Below, one piece after another: positions 34,881-42,898 of a stretch of DNA of 64,000 nt. Position 1 is the stretch's first letter. Each line of letters begins with the position of its first letter. The notes beneath the pieces are model-generated. The model worked only from the letters and a program-made list of their open reading frames with translations. It ran no database searches and was not told the DNA's origin. The DNA comes from Flavicella sediminum (GTDB lineage: Bacteria > Bacteroidota > Bacteroidia > Flavobacteriales > Flavobacteriaceae): NCBI RefSeq assembly GCF_006381105.1, contig NZ_VDET01000007.1, forward strand, positions 248,001 to 312,000, read 5' to 3'. Made by a program: the position numbers and the translations under genes.

Positions 34881-35072
34881 ATGAAAAACGGTACAGTAAA
34901 GTTCTTTAATGAATCAAAAGGATTTGGATTTATTACAGAAGACGACACTAACGAAGAATTCTTCGTACACATCTCAGGTTTAATTGATGAAATCAGAGAA
35001 GGAGACTCAGTTGAGTTCGAATTAAAAGAAGGTAGAAAAGGTATGAACGCAGTTGATGTTAAAGTAATTTAA
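34881..35072 (+). CDS. CspA-family cold-shock protein (copy 2)
   Basis: A 63-residue OB-fold RNA chaperone. I start at the ATG at 34881, which gives the same length as copy 1; the longer frame opens with a GTG inside the promoter. RNP1 is KGFGFIT and RNP2 is EFFVHIS. It matches copy 1 (11407) at 51 of 63 positions, most differences being in residues 21-27, so the copies may differ in RNA preference or expression. It is followed by a terminator shared with the menE-like gene. Confidence 0.93.
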   Translation: MKNGTVKFFNESKGFGFITEDDTNEEFFVHISGLIDEIREGDSVEFELKEGRKGMNAVDVKVI

Positions 35073-35105
35073 TTAAAACTGTCTTTTAGATATTTTTAAA
35101 ATCTG

Positions 35106-35141
35106 AAAAGCTCGTTGTAGAATATACATCGAGCTTTTTTT
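35106..35141. terminator. Terminator between the second cold-shock gene and menE
   Basis: AAAAGCTCGTTGTA (35106-35119) pairs with TACATCGAGCTTTT (35125-35138) with one mismatch, followed by T. The A-rich 5' side lets it act on the minus strand as well. Confidence 0.75.
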
Positions 35142-36216
35142 ATGCGTATTCCGTAAGTGCTACGGTATTTTTTCTTTGAATTTTCTTCGTAGCTGTCTCT
35201 GCAAAACTGGGCACAAAACAAATAGCCTTCGGAATTTCAAATTTATCTAAGTCTACCTGTTTTAAAAAAAGAGCAATCTCAGACTTGTCATAAATAATAC
35301 TCCCTTCTCCTTCAATAAAAAGAACAAGTTTTTCTCCTAAACGAGCATCTGGACAACCATAAATAAAGAATCGTTCCTCAATATGGCTAGCCATTTTTTT
35401 TTCTATTTGTTCCGGTATAAATTTTAGTCCACCAGAGTTGATAATGGAATCAAAACGACCTAACCAAACAAATTCTTTTTTTGAGTACAATGAAATTACA
35501 TCATTAGTGATAATGCAGTTATTTGACACCAAAGGAGCGTCTATCTTTAAACAATTTCTTGCATCTATTGAAAATGACACATTTGGCAAAGCCCTATAAC
35601 ATTCTTGATTTTCATCTGGCAGAAAATTATTCAATTTTTTAAGAGCTATATGACTCACCGTTTCTGTCATACCATAACTAGCATATAAACGACAACTCGT
35701 ATCTATTAGCTGCTTCTTTAAACTTTCAGACACGACTCCGCCCCCGACCAAAATTTTCTTTACTTTGTTCAAATCGTTTATTGAATTGGCAACTTGTAAA
35801 GGAACCAAGGCTGCAAAATCAAAATGAGATTTAGGATCCTTTAACGGACAGCTATTCTCTTTTGTATAGCTTAGCTCCCAACCTAATTCTAATGCTCTAA
35901 CCAACATCATTTTACCAGCAATATAGTTTGCAGACAAGCATAGCAATGCTTTAGTACCTGCCCCTAAATCAAAATAAGTACCTGTTGCCACGGCTGAATT
36001 TACCATATGCTTTTTTTGAACTTGTATTCGCTTCGGAATTCCGGTAGATCCTGATGTTTTTACTTCAACATACAATTTGTTATCAAACCAATCAACCAAA
36101 AAATCAGCTATATCTGTAGACAAATCTTTAGAAAACAAGAGCAAGTCTTTTACATTTTCAAAAGAACTCTTATTTAATTTAAAAGATCTATTAAATTCCA
36201 ATTTCTTCAACTTCAT
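35140..36216 (-). CDS. menE: AMP-forming acyl-CoA ligase, o-succinylbenzoate-CoA ligase type
   Basis: A 358-residue adenylate-forming enzyme. The P-loop is TSGSTGIPKRI (about residues 55-65) and the A5 motif is YASYGMTETVSHI (about 180-192). It is shorter than E. coli MenE (about 450), a length common for Bacteroidota MenE. MenE activates o-succinylbenzoate with CoA in menaquinone synthesis. No other men gene is in the window, so the specific function is inferred from family resemblance. It overlaps the CPBP protease gene by 26 bases in a three-gene unit with pcm. Confidence 0.7.
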   Translation of the reverse strand: MKLKKLEFNRSFKLNKSSFENVKDLLLFSKDLSTDIADFLVDWFDNKLYVEVKTSGSTGIPKRIQVQKKHMVNSAVATGTYFDLGAGTKALLCLSANYIAGKMMLVRALELGWELSYTKENSCPLKDPKSHFDFAALVPLQVANSINDLNKVKKILVGGGVVSESLKKQLIDTSCRLYASYGMTETVSHIALKKLNNFLPDENQECYRALPNVSFSIDARNCLKIDAPLVSNNCIITNDVISLYSKKEFVWLGRFDSIINSGGLKFIPEQIEKKMASHIEERFFIYGCPDARLGEKLVLFIEGEGSIIYDKSEIALFLKQVDLDKFEIPKAICFVPSFAETATKKIQRKNTVALTEYA

Positions 36217-37141
36217 GTATTTCAGTTATCGTTCCACTCAATTTCTCTTTCCAATTATTCCATTTGTATTTCTTAGAAAAAAGGAATAGCAATATAGGAT
36301 AAAGTACCAGCATAGGTACAAATACCCAAAATAGCGTTGGCTCTGATAAATCTTTAAAAACAGAGTGTGTTTGAAAAGCAGTCCAATCGGCAGTAACAAG
36401 CAAGGCTGTCACCAAATTATTTGCGGCATGAAAACCTAAACTAAGTTCCAAACCCTCATCCATTAAAGCCAAAACACCCAAAAACAAACCTGTACCAACA
36501 TAATACAACAACAGTACATTTCCCAATTTATCAATCTCTGGATTCTCGTAATGCATCAAACCAAATAAAACTGAGGTTACCAACAATGGAAACCATCTAT
36601 TTTTAGAAACCATTGCCAAACCTTGCATCAGGTAACCACGAAATACATATTCTTCAAACGCAATTTGGATGGGAATAAGAATTAAAGCTAAGGCGAATAA
36701 TCCTAAAAAAGGTATTAACTCAAAATTCCATTCAAAAAGTTCGGGAGCACTTAAAAGCTGAATTCCAAAAAAGAATACAACGAAAAAAGACCAAATTCCA
36801 AAAGAAAAAAAGAATCGTTTCCAATCCATCTTTTTTCGAGCTGTTGTTAAGGATGTTAAGCTTTTATCATGTATAAACTTTACCGAAAAAAATAGTGCTA
36901 CTAGTCCAAAAACAAAGGGCAACACCATATATATTAACGATATATTAGAATCAAATAAAGTCAAAACATACGTAATGTCATTTAATTTTGTCGCATCTAC
37001 ATCACTATTTTCAGCGACATTTACAATAGCAAAACTCAAAGGAATAGAACCAAAAAACACACCCAATAAAACAAGCACAATACTTGCTATATAACGCCAC
37101 CAATCTGTTGCACCTTTAAATCCTTCTTCTAAATAGCCCAT
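36191..37141 (-). CDS. CPBP-family intramembrane glutamic protease
   Basis: A 316-residue membrane protein with about eight segments. The CPBP (CAAX-protease and bacteriocin-processing, ABI) motifs are all present: EEYVFRGY (motif 1, EExxxR), LFGLMHYE (motif 2, FxxxH) and GFHAANNLV (motif 3, HxxxN). Family members cleave within or near the membrane; bacterial substrates are mostly unknown. It is downstream of pcm (40 bases) and overlaps the menE-like gene, so all three are likely one transcript; the grouping has no obvious functional logic. Confidence 0.88.
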   Translation of the reverse strand: MGYLEEGFKGATDWWRYIASIVLVLLGVFFGSIPLSFAIVNVAENSDVDATKLNDITYVLTLFDSNISLIYMVLPFVFGLVALFFSVKFIHDKSLTSLTTARKKMDWKRFFFSFGIWSFFVVFFFGIQLLSAPELFEWNFELIPFLGLFALALILIPIQIAFEEYVFRGYLMQGLAMVSKNRWFPLLVTSVLFGLMHYENPEIDKLGNVLLLYYVGTGLFLGVLALMDEGLELSLGFHAANNLVTALLVTADWTAFQTHSVFKDLSEPTLFWVFVPMLVLYPILLFLFSKKYKWNNWKEKLSGTITEIHEVEEIGI

Positions 37142-37180
37142 ACTTTTCAGATATTTTTTCAGCTAACATAAATTTAGCGA

Positions 37181-37822
37181 TTAATTTTTCTTTTCTAACA
37201 GGGGGACAAATTTAAATTCACCCAATTCATGCTTTTCGAACGATTTCATACCCGTTCTTTTATACATATGCATAATCTGAGTTTCCTCGCCTACAGGAAT
37301 GACCAATGTCCCTCCTATTTTTATTTGTGCCAACAAAGGTTTCGGCACAAATGGAGCACCAGCGGTAACAATTATTTTATCGAAAGGAGCGTAATTTGGC
37401 AAACCTTTATAACCATCGCCAAATCCCACATATTTAGGCCAATAGCCTAATTTAGGTAAAAACAATTTTGTTTTCTTAAACAACTCATTTTGACGTTCTA
37501 TGGTATATACTTCCGCACCAAGTTCCATTAAAACAGCCGTTTGATATCCAGAACCTGTACCAATTTCTAAAACTTTATCTCCCCGTTTAATTTCTAATAA
37601 TTGTGACTGAAATGCCACTGTATACGGATGAGAAATAGTTTGATCTGCCAAAATTGGAAAGGCTTGATTTTTATAAGCAAAATCTTCAAAACTAGAATCC
37701 AAAAATAAATGTCGTGGAATTTTTGATAAGGCGTTCAGTACATTTTTATCAGTAATACCCATTTCTGAAATTAATTTAGCCAACTGATTTCGAAGGCCTT
37801 GATGCTTTAAAGTGTCTTTCAC
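37181..37822 (-). CDS. pcm: Protein-L-isoaspartate O-methyltransferase
   Basis: A 213-residue class I SAM methyltransferase. Diagnostic are the PCMT motif DQTISHPYTVAFQSQLL (about residues 60-76) and the SAM-binding VLEIGTGSGYQTAVL (about 84-98), followed by VTAGAPFVPKPLL. It methylates isoaspartyl residues that arise in aged proteins so that they can revert to aspartate. It is first in the minus-strand unit pcm, CPBP protease, menE. Confidence 0.95.
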   Translation of the reverse strand: MKDTLKHQGLRNQLAKLISEMGITDKNVLNALSKIPRHLFLDSSFEDFAYKNQAFPILADQTISHPYTVAFQSQLLEIKRGDKVLEIGTGSGYQTAVLMELGAEVYTIERQNELFKKTKLFLPKLGYWPKYVGFGDGYKGLPNYAPFDKIIVTAGAPFVPKPLLAQIKIGGTLVIPVGEETQIMHMYKRTGMKSFEKHELGEFKFVPLLEKKN

Positions 37823-37976
37823 GTATTTCTTGAATTTTGGAAGGCTAAAATTAGTAATTAATCACCAAAGATTTCTATTTTTGTTTAAAAGTTGACTTTT
37901 TAAATTTTCAAGTAATTACAACAAAGTCAAACAACACAATAGAGTCATAATTTTCAACCTATAAATTCATCATTAC

Positions 37977-38936
37977 ATGTTAAAAGCAGGCGTATTAGGA
38001 GCTGGTCATCTAGGAAAAATTCATTTAAGATTATTGCAACAATCTGAAAAATTTGACTTGGTTGGTTTTTATGATCCCATTAAAGAAAATGCTGAAAAAG
38101 TAGCCAAAGAATTTGGTTATACTGCTTTTGACTCGATTAGTGATTTAATAGCTGCTGTAGATGTTATTGATATTGTAACGCCAACACTTTCTCATTTTGA
38201 CTGTGCACAACAAGCTGTAAAAGCAGGAAAACATGTGTTTATTGAAAAACCGATTACCAAAACTTATGAAGAAGCTGCAGCTTTAAGAGATTTGGTTCAA
38301 GCAAATGGTGTACGTGGACAAGTAGGTCATGTAGAAAGATTCAATCCGGCATTTACAGCTGTAAAAGAATCTATCCACAACCCTATGTTTATTGAAACGC
38401 ATCGTTTGGCTGAATTTAATCCTAGAGGAACAGACGTTCCAGTGGTTTTAGATTTAATGATTCATGATATTGATATTATTTTGAGTGTGGTACATTCCAA
38501 AGTAAAAACGGTTCAGGCTAGTGGAATTTCTGTTATTTCAGAAACTCCTGATATTGCGAATGCTCGGCTAGAATTTGAAAATGGCTGTGTGGCTAATTTA
38601 ACAGCAAGTAGAATCTCTATGAAAAACATGCGTAAATCTCGTTTCTTTCAAAAAGATGCCTATATTTCTGTAGATTTCTTAGAAAAGAAAAGTGAATTGG
38701 TAAGAATGACAGATGCTCCTGAAAACCCTGGTGATTTTGCCATGATTTTACAAAATGCCGAAGGTGTTAAGAAACAAATTTATTTTGAAAACCCAGAAGT
38801 GGCACCTAATAATGCTATTTTAGATGAATTAGAATCTTTTGCGAAGGCCATAGAAACAAACACAACGCCAGTAGTATCATTATACCAAGGCGCGGAAGCC
38901 TTGAAAGTTGCTGAGCAAATTATTGCCTGTTTTTAA
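37977..38936 (+). CDS. Gfo/Idh/MocA-family oxidoreductase
   Basis: A 319-residue NAD(P)-dependent sugar-type dehydrogenase. The Rossmann motif is GVLGAGHLGKIH (about residues 5-16), the catalytic-lysine motif is IEKPITKTYEEA (Lys near 92), and the C-terminal alpha/beta domain starts near 120 (GQVGHVERFNPAF). Family members oxidise or reduce sugars and inositols. A candidate role in making sugar precursors is possible but this gene is more than 3 kb from the polysaccharide cluster and is paired with a DCC protein 17 bases downstream. Confidence 0.88.
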   Translation: MLKAGVLGAGHLGKIHLRLLQQSEKFDLVGFYDPIKENAEKVAKEFGYTAFDSISDLIAAVDVIDIVTPTLSHFDCAQQAVKAGKHVFIEKPITKTYEEAAALRDLVQANGVRGQVGHVERFNPAFTAVKESIHNPMFIETHRLAEFNPRGTDVPVVLDLMIHDIDIILSVVHSKVKTVQASGISVISETPDIANARLEFENGCVANLTASRISMKNMRKSRFFQKDAYISVDFLEKKSELVRMTDAPENPGDFAMILQNAEGVKKQIYFENPEVAPNNAILDELESFAKAIETNTTPVVSLYQGAEALKVAEQIIACF

Positions 38937-38953
38937 AACTTAATTTTAAACCT

Positions 38954-39370
38954 ATGAATACGTTTAGCAGCAAAAAGAACGCAATTATTTTATTTGATGG
39001 TTTCTGCAATTTATGTGATTCATCGGTTCAGTTTGTGATCAAAAGGGATCTTAAACAAAAGTTTTCCTTCTGCTCCTTACAATCAAATGAGGCACAAAGT
39101 TTTTTAGAGCGAACAAAGCCTGAACTTAAAGAGATAGATAGTATTTTATTTATAGAAAATAATAAAATTTACACAAAGTCGAGTGCTGCTTTAAAAATTG
39201 CAAAAGAATTAAATGCTGCTTGGCCTTTATTATATGTATTTTTTATTCTTCCCAAATTTATTAGAGATGCTGTTTACGATTTTATTGCCAAACGCAGATA
39301 TGCCTGGTATGGTAAAAAAGAGCAATGCAGAATCCCTACTAAAGAAGAGTTAGATAGATTTATTTGCTAG
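38954..39370 (+). CDS. DCC-family thiol-disulfide oxidoreductase-like protein (DUF393)
   Basis: A 138-residue protein. The DCC motif is present as ILFDGFCNLCDSSVQF (CxxC at residues about 18-21), with the later aromatic, basic stretch AKRRYAWYGKKEQC. DUF393 proteins have a thioredoxin-like fold and are predicted thiol-disulfide exchangers; partners are unknown. It follows the Gfo/Idh gene by 17 bases and overlaps the convergent symporter gene by 11. Confidence 0.85.
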   Translation: MNTFSSKKNAIILFDGFCNLCDSSVQFVIKRDLKQKFSFCSLQSNEAQSFLERTKPELKEIDSILFIENNKIYTKSSAALKIAKELNAAWPLLYVFFILPKFIRDAVYDFIAKRRYAWYGKKEQCRIPTKEELDRFIC

Positions 39371-40685
39371 GATAATGGTCGTCCCAATTCTGCACATGTG
39401 GATCTCCTAATTTGCCTTCCGACTTTGCAACTATCATGGAAACACAAGCATCACCCGTTACATTAACGGTCGTTCTTAACATGTCCAACGGTCTGTCAAC
39501 TGCAAAGATCAATGCCAAACCAATAGGCAACAATTCTTTTGGAAAACCAATGGCATCTAATACGATAACCAACATTACCATTCCTGCACCAGGAACCGCT
39601 GCAGAACCAATTGAGGCCATTAGTGCTGTTAACACAATGACCAACTGATTAGAAAAATTTAAGCCTTCAGGCCATAAAACTTGCATGATAAAAACGGAAG
39701 CCACGGCTTGATACAAGCTAGTACCATCCATGTTGATGGTAGCACCAACAGGAAGCACAAAACTAGAAACTTCTTTATCTACCCCTAAGTGCTCTTCAAC
39801 CCTTTCCATAGTAACCGGTAAAGTAGCGGCACTAGAACTTGTTGAGAAAGCTAAGAGTTGTGCAGGAGCAATTTGTTTTAAAAACCAAATAGGTGATTTT
39901 TTAGTGTATACGGAAACAATTAGCAGATAGAAACAAATCATTAATACCAAACCTGCGGCCACCACTCCAACATAACGTAAAAGCGCAAATAATACATCCG
40001 GATCATTGGTCGTTACAATAACAGTTGCCAATAAGGACAAAACAGCTACTGGTGCAAAGAGCATAATCAAATCGACCATTTTAAGCACTACGGAGTTTAA
40101 GGAGTCAAAAAAATCTTTTAAAGGTTTGGCTTGTTCCTCTGGAATTAACAAAATACTAATTCCTAAAAAGATGGTAAAAAAGATTACTTGTAGCATCATC
40201 TTATTATTACTCATGGCTTGTATGGCATTGTCAGGAACCATATCTACCACAAATTGCAAGGGCCCGTTACTTTGTTGTTTATTCGCTTCAGAAATTCTTT
40301 CTTTAATTTTATCGTTAGAGGCATAAGTTTGCTTTAACTTAGTTACGGTTGCTTCTGAAATTCCTTCACCCGGTTTTGTGAAATTCACAAGCCCCAGTCC
40401 GATTGAAATTGCAAATACGGTGGTAGTTACATACAATAAAATTGTTTTTAGTCCCATGGACTTAAACTTAGAAATATCTTTTAAATCGGAAATTCCCTTT
40501 ATTAATGAAGCGATGATTAAGGGTACTGCAATCAATTTTAGCATTCTTACAAAGATCGTCCCAAACGGTTCAACCCAATCTAAAACCAATTGTTTCCCGA
40601 AGGAAAACTGAAGCATTAATAAGCCAAAGAGTATTCCTAGAAGCATTCCAATTAAGATCTTCCAATGCAAAGCCATTTTTTTCAT
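39360..40685 (-). CDS. Dicarboxylate/amino acid:cation symporter (DAACS family)
   Basis: I start at the second ATG (40685, MKKMALHWK), three codons into the open frame; 441 residues. It is an inner-membrane GltP/DctA-type transporter of eight transmembrane helices and two re-entrant hairpins. The HP1 serine-rich motif STSSSAATLPVT and the NMDGTSLYQ motif in helix 7 are clear. Family members take up glutamate, aspartate or C4-dicarboxylates with H+ or Na+. The exact substrate is undetermined. It lies downstream of the second acyltransferase gene and converges on the DCC gene. Confidence 0.92.
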   Translation of the reverse strand: MKKMALHWKILIGMLLGILFGLLMLQFSFGKQLVLDWVEPFGTIFVRMLKLIAVPLIIASLIKGISDLKDISKFKSMGLKTILLYVTTTVFAISIGLGLVNFTKPGEGISEATVTKLKQTYASNDKIKERISEANKQQSNGPLQFVVDMVPDNAIQAMSNNKMMLQVIFFTIFLGISILLIPEEQAKPLKDFFDSLNSVVLKMVDLIMLFAPVAVLSLLATVIVTTNDPDVLFALLRYVGVVAAGLVLMICFYLLIVSVYTKKSPIWFLKQIAPAQLLAFSTSSSAATLPVTMERVEEHLGVDKEVSSFVLPVGATINMDGTSLYQAVASVFIMQVLWPEGLNFSNQLVIVLTALMASIGSAAVPGAGMVMLVIVLDAIGFPKELLPIGLALIFAVDRPLDMLRTTVNVTGDACVSMIVAKSEGKLGDPHVQNWDDHYPSK

Positions 40686-40736
40686 GAAGTACACTAATTT
40701 AGTAAGATGGTAAGGTACTAAAAATTATAGTAAAAA

Positions 40737-41300
40737 TTAAGAATCTAGATAGCTCAAGGTACTATCTTGTTGTGGATTTAAACCTTTAGCATGCACAAAG
40801 AATTGTTGAATCTTTTTCATGTCCACGTCTATATCTCCATTAAGTTCATAAGGAGTATCAATGAAAATTTCTTTTTTCTCATAATTCAACGCTACTTTTA
40901 CTACAGGAACATTGGCCAATTTAGCGATATAATAAAATCCGGTTTTCCATCGGTCCGTTTTACGACGAGTTCCTTCTGGAGAAAGACTGAAAATAAAATG
41001 CTCATTTTCATTAAATTTTTCTACCACCGTATTCACCATTGCATGATTTTTAGTCCGGTCAATAGGAATACCTCCGTAGTATCTAAAAAACCACCCAATG
41101 GGTCGTTTAAAAAGACTTTTTTTTCCTACAAAAGCAGCATTAATACCTGTGATATATTTGATAAGAATTGCAATCGGAAAATCTACCCAACTGGTATGTG
41201 GGTATACAATTACAACATATTTTTTTAGCTTTTTAGGGAAAGCTCCATGTAATTTCCATCCAAGAACAGAAAAAAAAACCCACTGAGAAATGGTTTTCAT
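40737..41300 (-). CDS. PlsC-family 1-acylglycerol-3-phosphate acyltransferase
   Basis: A 187-residue acyltransferase, started at the ATG at 41300 because the five extra codons of the longer frame add nothing conserved. It has the normal HX4D motif (PHTSWVDF), block II GGIPIDR and block III SPEGTRR. The first acyltransferase at 5071 departs from these. It would transfer an acyl chain to lysophosphatidate or a similar acceptor in the inner membrane. It sits between the sugar transferase and symporter genes on the same strand. Confidence 0.88.
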   Translation of the reverse strand: MKTISQWVFFSVLGWKLHGAFPKKLKKYVVIVYPHTSWVDFPIAILIKYITGINAAFVGKKSLFKRPIGWFFRYYGGIPIDRTKNHAMVNTVVEKFNENEHFIFSLSPEGTRRKTDRWKTGFYYIAKLANVPVVKVALNYEKKEIFIDTPYELNGDIDVDMKKIQQFFVHAKGLNPQQDSTLSYLDS

Positions 41301-41367
41301 GCTTGGAAGATACAACTTTTTGTTTCTCAGTTTCCAATTCTACTTCAACAATAAACCTTTGTTAAGT

Positions 41368-42765
41368 CTATTGTCCTTTAAAATGAATTATTGTACTTAT
41401 GGTTTTTATGAAAATTTTAAAATCTAAATACACTCCCCTAGATTTTATATAATACAAGTCGTATCGCAATTTTATTTCTTGCTCTTCAATAGTTCCTGCA
41501 TACGGAAACATGACTTGTGCCCATCCTGTTAGTCCAGGTTTAACAACATGTCTAATAGCATAAAAAGGCAACTCTGATCGCAAACTTTCTACAAACTCAG
41601 GACGTTCGGGTCTTGGACCGATAAGGCTCATGTCACCAACAAAAATATTCCAAAATTGTGGAATTTCATCAATCCTACTTTTTCTCAAAAACTTTCCAAA
41701 ACTTGTAATTCTAGCATCGTTTTTTGATGCCCAAACCGCACCATTCTTCTCTGCATTTACAATCATAGATCGGAATTTATAAATGTTAAACGTTTTCCCC
41801 TTTTTACCAACACGTGTTTGTTTGTAAAACAAAGGCCCCTTATTGGCTATAAGATTTCCAATAAAAACAAATGGACTTATGAGTAGCAAGGATATCAATC
41901 CAAAAACAGAGATAAAAACATCTACAAAACGAACGTAAAATAAATAGAAAGCATTTTCATGATTATGGCTAAAAGATAAATATTTATAAAAATTACTATC
42001 CAAATTTCCTTTAGCAACACAGTAGGTAATTTCTTCATACATATTCTCAATACTTTTCATATTGATTCCATGTTCGAATAAATATACAAATTGTTTATTT
42101 ATTTCATTATAATCTTTAACATTTGCCGTACTAGAAGAAATAACAACTTCATCTACTTGTTGTTTTTCTACAATTTCTATTAAATTGGCGTCCTTAATAT
42201 TGATAAATTTATAGTCATTTTTACATTCAATTTTTTTGTCAGAAATGTAACAAACAACATTATTCTGGTAGGCCTTTTTTTCTATAATATCTAAAATTTC
42301 CAACAAGCGATCATTCCCTCCGATGAGTACAATACTTTTTGTATAAAGTGGTGAGAATATAAAGGAAGTGTAAAAAAGTCTAAAAAAAAGTATTGGAATA
42401 AATATTACTAAAAAAAAGTAGACTATTTCAATACGATCATTTGGTAAGGAAGGTGTTATAAATGGTGTAAATATATAAAACAACACCGTTGTAATTACAG
42501 TTACAAAAGCACTTCTAGCGGTAGCATATCTACTACTCGATAATTTTAAATTGTACAATTCAAAAATATTACCAAACAATAAAAAGTACAAATAAAACAC
42601 AATAAACCATGTGTATATTTTTTCGTTTTCAAAAGAAATATATTTAATTCCTTCTTTACTCGTTAAAAAATACAAGCCTAGGACGATTGCTAAAAAATCC
42701 ATGGTGCGAAGTAATACTTTTCGCTCAGAGATATTTAAATATTGTTTTTTCTTTTTTCTATTCAT
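41368..42765 (-). CDS. Polyprenyl-phosphate sugar-1-phosphate transferase (initiating glycosyltransferase)
   Basis: A 465-residue WcaJ/WbaP-type protein. Four or five N-terminal membrane segments (about residues 15-140), a Rossmann-like middle (about 145-265, IVLIGGNDRLLEILDI), then the catalytic domain from about 280, with KFRSM, NDARITSFGKFLRKSRIDE, QFWNIFVGDMSLIGPRPE and PGLTGWAQV. It adds the first sugar phosphate to undecaprenyl phosphate to start each repeat unit. It is the last gene of the polysaccharide cluster, 133 bases after the preceding gene, with its own full promoter and the CCCCCTAGGA element in its leader. Confidence 0.92.
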   Translation of the reverse strand: MNRKKKKQYLNISERKVLLRTMDFLAIVLGLYFLTSKEGIKYISFENEKIYTWFIVFYLYFLLFGNIFELYNLKLSSSRYATARSAFVTVITTVLFYIFTPFITPSLPNDRIEIVYFFLVIFIPILFFRLFYTSFIFSPLYTKSIVLIGGNDRLLEILDIIEKKAYQNNVVCYISDKKIECKNDYKFINIKDANLIEIVEKQQVDEVVISSSTANVKDYNEINKQFVYLFEHGINMKSIENMYEEITYCVAKGNLDSNFYKYLSFSHNHENAFYLFYVRFVDVFISVFGLISLLLISPFVFIGNLIANKGPLFYKQTRVGKKGKTFNIYKFRSMIVNAEKNGAVWASKNDARITSFGKFLRKSRIDEIPQFWNIFVGDMSLIGPRPERPEFVESLRSELPFYAIRHVVKPGLTGWAQVMFPYAGTIEEQEIKLRYDLYYIKSRGVYLDFKIFIKTISTIIHFKGQ

Positions 42766-42787
42766 TCGTCAGTAAAACGTCAATTAA

Positions 42788-42812
42788 TGAGTTGTACTCC
42801 TAGGGGGACTCA
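42788..42812 (-). promoter_or_regulatory. CCCCCTAGGA element with flanking inverted repeat (site 2)
   Basis: On the minus strand, TGAGT (42812-42808), CCCCCTAGGA (42807-42798), five bases, ACTCA (42792-42788). The core starts three bases after the -7 element, about at the predicted transcription start. Same ten-base core as at 30065-30074. Confidence 0.45.
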
Positions 42813-42839
42813 AAGTTATCAATTTCTATTGAAAAACAA
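42811..42839 (-). promoter_or_regulatory. Promoter of the initiating sugar transferase
   Basis: On the minus strand, TTG (42839-42837), 18 bases, TAACTTTG (42818-42811): both Bacteroidota elements at ideal spacing. It gives an mRNA leader of about 40 bases. It sits in the only sizeable gap of the cluster. Confidence 0.65.
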
Positions 42840-42898
42840 GGTGATCCTTCATAAAATATAAAAAACAATTGAAATAAAATTTTTATCCAAACTAATGC

